Source: Staphylococcus nepalensis (GTDB taxonomy: Bacteria; Bacillota; Bacilli; Staphylococcales; Staphylococcaceae). Taken from it: a stretch of DNA of 64,000 nucleotides. Below the pieces are notes generated by a model, which saw only the letters and a list, made by a program, of their open reading frames with translations, searched no databases and was not told where the DNA came from. A program made the position numbers and the translations under genes. Location of the stretch: contig NZ_BMCF01000005.1 of the NCBI RefSeq assembly GCF_014635045.1, positions 123,283 through 187,282 of the forward strand, given 5' to 3'. Below, piece by piece: positions 59,215 to 64,000 of this stretch (position 1 is the stretch's first letter; every line of letters begins with the position of its first letter).

Positions 59215-59960
59215 GATTTATCTCCAATCTGGTTACGTTTACGATACACTTCGTACATCATTAGACTTGCTGCAACAGAAGCATTCAAACTATTTACATG
59301 GCCTACCATTGGAATATTAATATAAAAATCACATTTGTCTTTAATTAAACGACTCATGCCTTGGCCTTCACTTCCAATAACGATTGCCAAAGGCATGCCA
59401 GCGTCCATTTCACGGTAATCTGTTGCGTTTTCAGCTTCTGTGCCCACTACCCAATAGCCGTTGTCCTTTAATGTTTCAATCGTGTTCGCTAAATTTGTAA
59501 CCCTCATCACCGGGACATGTTGTATTGCTCCTGTAGAAGCTTTTGCAACTGTTTGAGTCAGTGAAACCGAGCGTCTTTTAGGGATAATCACACCGTCAAC
59601 GCCAGAGGCATCAGCAGTTCTCAAGATTGAACCTAAATTATGAGGATCTTCAAGTCCATCTAAAATTAAAACTGTAGATAGTTTTTCATTTTCTTTTTGC
59701 TGTGCCAGAAACGCATCGAAATCCGCATATTCGTACGGTGCAATATACGCAGCGACACCTTGGTGAGGGGCGTCAGACAATCCATCTAATTTAGATTTTG
59801 GCACTGATTGTACAATGATTTTATTACTATTTGCTTTTTTTAAAATTTCATTTATTTGTCCTTTTTTTACGGTGTCTTGAATTAAAATTTTATTAATTGT
59901 ATGCCCAGAAACAATGGCTTCTTTTACGGCATGACGGCCTACGATAACAAGTTCTTCCAA
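59211..59960 (-). CDS. rlmB: 23S rRNA 2'-O-methyltransferase RlmB (TrmH/SpoU family)
   Basis: SPOUT methyltransferase: [12 protein letters not shown] substrate domain, [20 protein letters not shown] (motif 1), [12 protein letters not shown] (motif 2) and [18 protein letters not shown] (motif 3). It methylates the ribose of a 23S guanosine (G2251 in E. coli). I prefer TTG 59960 (AAAGGTAG upstream, 249 residues as in S. aureus); an ATG at 59978 overlapping mrnC is the alternative. Confidence 0.9.
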   Translation of the reverse strand: MEELVIVGRHAVKEAIVSGHTINKILIQDTVKKGQINEILKKANSNKIIVQSVPKSKLDGLSDAPHQGVAAYIAPYEYADFDAFLAQQKENEKLSTVLILDGLEDPHNLGSILRTADASGVDGVIIPKRRSVSLTQTVAKASTGAIQHVPVMRVTNLANTIETLKDNGYWVVGTEAENATDYREMDAGMPLAIVIGSEGQGMSRLIKDKCDFYINIPMVGHVNSLNASVAASLMMYEVYRKRNQIGDKS

Positions 59961-59967
59961 AGTCTCA

Positions 59968-60363
59968 CTACCTTTCATCTATACTTTTCACAATATGTTC
60001 AAGCAATGTTGTTAAACGGCTTTGATCTTTTTCAAGATATAAAAAACCAATGATTGCTTCTAACCCTGAACTTTTTCGATACGTTTGTATGTCTGTATTT
60101 TTCGCCTTCGTATAACTCTTCGCATTTCTTCCACGGCGAACAATATCTAATTCTTCTTCGGTAAACCAGTTGCTTTCTAACAAGCATTCAAGCGATTGTG
60201 CCTGGCTTTTCGCAGACACGTAACGCTTGGCTTCTTGATGTAATCGATTAGGTTTAGCTTTTAATTTCAATATAATATACTCTCTCACAAATTGGTCTAA
60301 GACCGCGTCCCCCATATATGCCAAAGTCAATGGGTTTAACAATTTATTATCCATATTAGCCAC
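59968..60363 (-). CDS. mrnC: Mini-ribonuclease III
   Basis: 131 residues forming only the RNase III catalytic domain, without dsRNA-binding domain: [21 protein letters not shown] (catalytic Asp), [36 protein letters not shown] (second acidic site). It matures 23S rRNA ends in Firmicutes. GTG start at 60363 inside the end of cysS; ATG 60354 is a possible alternative. Confidence 0.92.
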   Translation of the reverse strand: MANMDNKLLNPLTLAYMGDAVLDQFVREYIILKLKAKPNRLHQEAKRYVSAKSQAQSLECLLESNWFTEEELDIVRRGRNAKSYTKAKNTDIQTYRKSSGLEAIIGFLYLEKDQSRLTTLLEHIVKSIDER

Positions 60364-61756
60364 GTTTAAATCTCACGCCTTGAGGTGTGTCTTCCAAAAT
60401 AATATTTTGTGCTTTCAATTGATCGCGAATTTCATCTGCACGTGCAAAATCTTTATTTTTTCTTGCTGTGTTTCTTTCTTCGATTAAAGCTTCAACATCT
60501 TCGTCTAATAATTCGTCACTTGTTTCTGGTTTTAAAGGTACACCTAATACATCACTAAAAATTTGATATACTGTTTTAAATCGTTCAATCACTTCAGTTG
60601 ACGTTGTATTTTCTAATACATATTTATTAGCTAATTTTGTCAAATCGTACCAAGCTGTAATGGCATTAGCTGTGTTAAAGTCGTCATTCATAACGGTTTC
60701 GAACTGTTCTAAAATCTGGTTGATTTCTTCTATATAATTATCTTGAGCTTCGATATTTGTGGCAATCGCTTCACGTTCCTCGATAGCTTGGTAACTATTA
60801 CGGATACGTTCTAAACCACTTCTAGCAGCACTAACAAGTTCCATATTATAATTGATTGGGCTTCGATAATGTACACTAATCATGAAAAATCGTAATACAT
60901 CTGGATCAATTTCTTTAATAATCTCGTGTACTAACACAAAGTTACCTAGGGATTTACTCATTTTTTCGTTGTCAATATTAATAAACCCGTTATGCATCCA
61001 ATAGTTGGCGAATGGCGCATGGTTATGGGCTTCAGATTGGGCGATTTCATTTTCATGATGTGGAAATTGTAAATCAGTACCGCCAGCATGAATATCTATC
61101 GTCGCACCAAGTTCATGGTAAGCCATAACAGAGCATTCAATATGCCAACCTGGTCTACCTTTGCCAAATGGACTGTCCCAACTAATTTCATCAGGTTTTG
61201 CTTGTTTCCATAATGTGAAATCTAGCGCATCTTCTTTTTGCTCGCCTTGCTCAATGCGTGCACCTACTTTCAAATCATTAAGGGATTGATGACTGAGTTT
61301 ACCGTAATCTTCAAATTTACGTGTTCTAAAATACACATCTCCACCACTTTGGTAGGCATAACCTTCTTCTACAAGTTCTCCTATAAACTTAATAATGTCA
61401 TCCATATGATTCATTACTCTTGGGTTTGAAGTTGCTTTTTTCACATTCAAAGCGCCAACATCTTCGTAAAATGCATCGATATAACGATTAGCGATTGTGT
61501 TAACAGGTTCATTCAATTCTTTCGAGCGCTTAATCAATTTATCATCTACATCAGTGAAATTTGAAACATAATTTACTTCATAACCTTGGTATTCAAGGTA
61601 CCTTCTCACAACATCATAGTTAATTGCTGGTCTGGCATTACCTATATGGATGTAATTATATACAGTTGGTCCGCAGACGTACATCTTAACCTTACCTGGT
61701 TCTATAGATTTAAACGTCTCTTTTTGACGCGTTAACGTGTTATATAATGTAATCAT
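60356..61756 (-). CDS. cysS: cysteinyl-tRNA synthetase
   Basis: Class I synthetase, 466 residues from ATG 61756 ([21 protein letters not shown] upstream; S. aureus length). The HIGH motif is [11 protein letters not shown] and KMSKS is EKMSKSLGN. Zinc ligands are VCGPTVYN, the ECSVMA cysteine and the HHENE stretch. It overlaps cysE by 17 bases and mrnC by 8, so cysE-cysS-mrnC-rlmB-rae1 is one transcript under the Cys T-box. Confidence 0.96.
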   Translation of the reverse strand: MITLYNTLTRQKETFKSIEPGKVKMYVCGPTVYNYIHIGNARPAINYDVVRRYLEYQGYEVNYVSNFTDVDDKLIKRSKELNEPVNTIANRYIDAFYEDVGALNVKKATSNPRVMNHMDDIIKFIGELVEEGYAYQSGGDVYFRTRKFEDYGKLSHQSLNDLKVGARIEQGEQKEDALDFTLWKQAKPDEISWDSPFGKGRPGWHIECSVMAYHELGATIDIHAGGTDLQFPHHENEIAQSEAHNHAPFANYWMHNGFINIDNEKMSKSLGNFVLVHEIIKEIDPDVLRFFMISVHYRSPINYNMELVSAARSGLERIRNSYQAIEEREAIATNIEAQDNYIEEINQILEQFETVMNDDFNTANAITAWYDLTKLANKYVLENTTSTEVIERFKTVYQIFSDVLGVPLKPETSDELLDEDVEALIEERNTARKNKDFARADEIRDQLKAQNIILEDTPQGVRFKRG

Positions 61757-62390
61757 CTTGAATCTCTCCATTTCTTGTTTTCTCAAGTTGTTTCTCTAAT
61801 TGTTTTAATTGTTCATAAATCGGATCTGGTAAATTACGATGGTCGAATGTCTTACCAATTCTTCTACCATCTTGTTTAACAATGTGTCCTGGTATACCAA
61901 CGACTGTAGAATAGCTAGGCACCGAATTCAATACTACTGAATTCGCCCCGATGTTTACATTCGAATTAATTTTAATATTACCGAGTACTTTGGCGCCTGC
62001 TGCTATCAGTACATTATCACCTATATCAGGGTGACGTTTTCCTTTTTCTTTACCAGTACCACCTAAAGTAACGCCCTGATAAATTGTAACATTATCACCA
62101 ATTCTGCATGTTTCTCCAATAACAACGCCCATGCCATGGTCGATAAATAAACGTTTCCCAATTTGGGCGCCAGGATGAATTTCGATGCCAGTAAAAAAAC
62201 GTGAAATTTGTGAAATTAATCTTGCTAATATATATCTTTTCTTTTTGTATAAAGCGTGTGCGATTAAATGACTCCATACTGCATGTACGCCCGCATATGA
62301 AGTGACTACCTCTAAAGTAGTACGTGCAGCTGGGTCTTGTTCAAACACCATATTTATATCGTCTTTTATTCTTTTTAATATTTTAAACAA
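61740..62390 (-). CDS. cysE: serine O-acetyltransferase
   Basis: Makes O-acetylserine for cysteine synthesis. 216 residues: helical N-terminal domain, then left-handed beta-helix hexapeptide repeats from about residue 68 with [26 protein letters not shown], the catalytic DHGMG His and [19 protein letters not shown] start at 62390 with AAGGAGG eight bases upstream. Directly behind a Cys T-box, so it is switched on when tRNA-Cys is uncharged. Confidence 0.95.
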   Translation of the reverse strand: MFKILKRIKDDINMVFEQDPAARTTLEVVTSYAGVHAVWSHLIAHALYKKKRYILARLISQISRFFTGIEIHPGAQIGKRLFIDHGMGVVIGETCRIGDNVTIYQGVTLGGTGKEKGKRHPDIGDNVLIAAGAKVLGNIKINSNVNIGANSVVLNSVPSYSTVVGIPGHIVKQDGRRIGKTFDHRNLPDPIYEQLKQLEKQLEKTRNGEIQDDYII

Positions 62391-62411
62391 GGTTGCGACC
62401 TCCTTATTAAA

Positions 62412-62645
62412 AAAGCACCTCTAACATTAATGTTAGAGGTGCTTTGCACGGTTCCACTCTTTTTTTAAAACAAGCTGCTTGTTCATTAAGTTAGCAATAA
62501 TCTAACATGGTAAAACAACTTATATTAACTCATTAAAGTTATTCAGTTCATTATTCTAAAGGTGCATTCAACAATTTCCATGATGTGCTCGCAGCAGCCG
62601 CACACTCTCTTGACACATTCCATTGTCTACTAATCCTTTAGTGTA
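62412..62645 (-). ncRNA. T-box leader, cysteine specifier
   Basis: Reading minus: stem I closed by AAAGG / CCTTT with an AGTA bulge, specifier loop GAATGCACC holding TGC (Cys) at 62566-62564, the T-box GAGTGGAACCGTGC (62459-62446), then terminator AAAGCACCTCTAAC / GTTAGAGGTGCTTT (62445-62412) and a T-run. The antiterminator pairs the T-box with the terminator's 5' arm. It controls cysE-cysS. Confidence 0.9.
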
Positions 62646-62721
62646 TTCAATTATAATCATAGGTGCTTGATTGTAATTTTTCAAGTATTATCTATTTGAT
62701 ACAATTTACTTATAATCAGCA

Positions 62722-64000
62722 TTAAACGTATTTTTTTAAGCGATTCAATACTTTATCTTTACCTAATACTTCGATTGTATTTGGTAACTCTGGACCATGC
62801 ATTTGTCCTGTCACAGCTACACGTATTGGCATAAATAATTGTTTGCCTTTAATACCTGTCTCTTTTTGAACTTCTTTAATTGTTTTTTTAATTTCTGCCG
62901 CTTCAAAAGGTTCTAGTGCTTCTAATTTGCCATATAAATGGTTCATTAATTCTGGCACTTGTTCCCCATTGATGATTTCTTGCTCATCTGCTCCTAATGT
63001 TTGTTCATCACGGAAGAAAATTTCAGATAACGGAACAATTTCGCCAGCGTAACTCATTTCTTTTTGATAAAGAGCAATCAGTTTACGTCCCCATTCTTTA
63101 TCTTCTTCAGATGGGTTTTCAGGTAATAAATTCGCTTTAACTAAGTGAGGAAAAGCAAGTTCAAAGACTGTTTCAGTGTCTTTTTGTTTCATATATTGGT
63201 TATTAATCCAAGCTAATTTTTGTTTGTCGAAGAATGCAGGTGATTTAGATAATCGTTTTTCATCAAAGATTTTAATGAATTCTTCTTTAGAATAAATTTC
63301 ATCTTCACCTTCAGGGGACCAACCTAATAATGTAATAAAGTTAAATAACGCCTCAGGCAAATAACCCAAATCGCGATATTGCTCAATAAATTGTAGGATT
63401 TGGCCATCGCGTTTACTTAATTTTTTACGTTCTTCGTTTACGATTAGTGACATGTGTGCAAATCTTGGCGCTTCCCAACCAAACGTTTCGTAAATCATTA
63501 ATTGTTTGGGTGTATTTGAAATATGGTCATCTCCACGAATAACATCTGAAATTTCCATCAAGTGGTCATCAATTGCTACTGCAAAATTATACGTTGGCAC
63601 GCCGTCTTTTTTCACAATAACCCAATCACCCATATTATTTGAGTCAAATGAAATTTCACCTTTCACCATATCGTCAAATGCATATGTTGTATCTTTTGGC
63701 ACTCGGAAACGAATCGAAGGTTGGCGTCCTTCTGCTTCAAATTGTTGGCGTTCGTCTTCTGTTAAATGTGCATGTTTACCACCGTAACGTGGCATTTCAC
63801 CACGTGCAATTTGTTGTTCACGTTCTTCTTCTAATTCTTCTTCAGTCATATAGCATTTATACGCTTTATCTTCATCTAACAATTGTTGGATAAGTGGGTT
63901 ATATATTTCAGCACGTTCTGACTGGCGATAAGGCCCATAACCTTTATCTTTATCTACAGACTCATCCCAATCAATACCTAACCATTTTAAGTTATCAAAT
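62722..64000 (-). CDS. gltX: glutamyl-tRNA synthetase (5' end outside the window)
   Basis: C-terminal 426 residues of GltX, reading in frame to the window edge ([29 protein letters not shown]). The internal TTG at 63882 is not the start. Seen: [70 protein letters not shown] (KMSKS equivalent) and the anticodon-binding helices ending [13 protein letters not shown]. The HIGH motif lies beyond the edge. Family length is about 484. Confidence 0.95.
   Translation of the reverse strand, partial: FDNLKWLGIDWDESVDKDKGYGPYRQSERAEIYNPLIQQLLDEDKAYKCYMTEEELEEEREQQIARGEMPRYGGKHAHLTEDERQQFEAEGRQPSIRFRVPKDTTYAFDDMVKGEISFDSNNMGDWVIVKKDGVPTYNFAVAIDDHLMEISDVIRGDDHISNTPKQLMIYETFGWEAPRFAHMSLIVNEERKKLSKRDGQILQFIEQYRDLGYLPEALFNFITLLGWSPEGEDEIYSKEEFIKIFDEKRLSKSPAFFDKQKLAWINNQYMKQKDTETVFELAFPHLVKANLLPENPSEEDKEWGRKLIALYQKEMSYAGEIVPLSEIFFRDEQTLGADEQEIINGEQVPELMNHLYGKLEALEPFEAAEIKKTIKEVQKETGIKGKQLFMPIRVAVTGQMHGPELPNTIEVLGKDKVLNRLKKYV

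Overview
The window is chromosomal DNA of a Staphylococcus. It is AT-rich. The right-hand half carries the staphylococcal run gltX-cysE-cysS-mrnC-rlmB-rae1-sigH-rpmG-secE-nusG-rplK-rplA-rplJ-rplL-methyltransferase-rpoB-rpoC-L7Ae-rpsL-rpsG-fusA-tuf, followed by an M20 amidohydrolase and kbl, with proteins very close to those I know from S. aureus. It is probably not S. aureus: there are no sdr adhesin genes near kbl, and there is a complete D-glucuronate operon, an IcaC-like gene without icaADB and a chromosomal class A beta-lactamase. A species of the xylosus/saprophyticus/cohnii type is an inference, not shown. Almost everything is transcribed on the minus strand, so operons read from high to low coordinates.

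Layout, left to right. 1-7271: a cell-surface glycan operon read galU, two GT2 glycosyltransferases, a TagF-type polymerase and a DUF6270-like protein. 7272-9900: a YkvI-type transporter and a decayed MFS transporter. 9970-11765: an ABC exporter behind a perfect Fur box that covers its -35. 11984-20778: uxuB, uxuA, uxaC, TRAP transporter dctMQP, kdgK and kdgA, with a divergent LacI-family regulator and an 18-bp perfect palindrome between them; together they can import glucuronate and convert it to pyruvate and glyceraldehyde-3-phosphate. 21225-26972: beta-lactamase with a co-directional LysR gene, an IsaB-like secreted protein, a YdhR-like enzyme, a SASA-type esterase and an IcaC-like acyltransferase. 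27336-32307: a TagF-GT4 fusion protein, a UDP-sugar epimerase broken by one frameshift, and a PBP4-like carboxypeptidase. 32427-36592: an ornithine-cyclodeaminase-family enzyme, a small membrane protein, a CoA-transferase pair and two GNAT acetyltransferases. 37299-39858: kbl and an amidohydrolase with a 3'-end frameshift. 40146-64000: the translation/transcription core.

Regulatory RNA is rich in the core: a Cys T-box before cysE-cysS, an L10 leader with attenuator before rplJ-rplL, two L1-stalk-like elements (before rplK and before rplA), and an inverted repeat next to the sigH Shine-Dalgarno. I see no tRNA, rRNA, CRISPR array, IS element or prophage. The most check-worthy items are the two single-base A-tract frameshifts, the dual L1 sites, the Fur-boxed exporter, the bla-lysR unit, the glucuronate TRAP operon whose binding protein lacks a lipobox, and a 26-bp-spaced degenerate repeat at 27122-27298.
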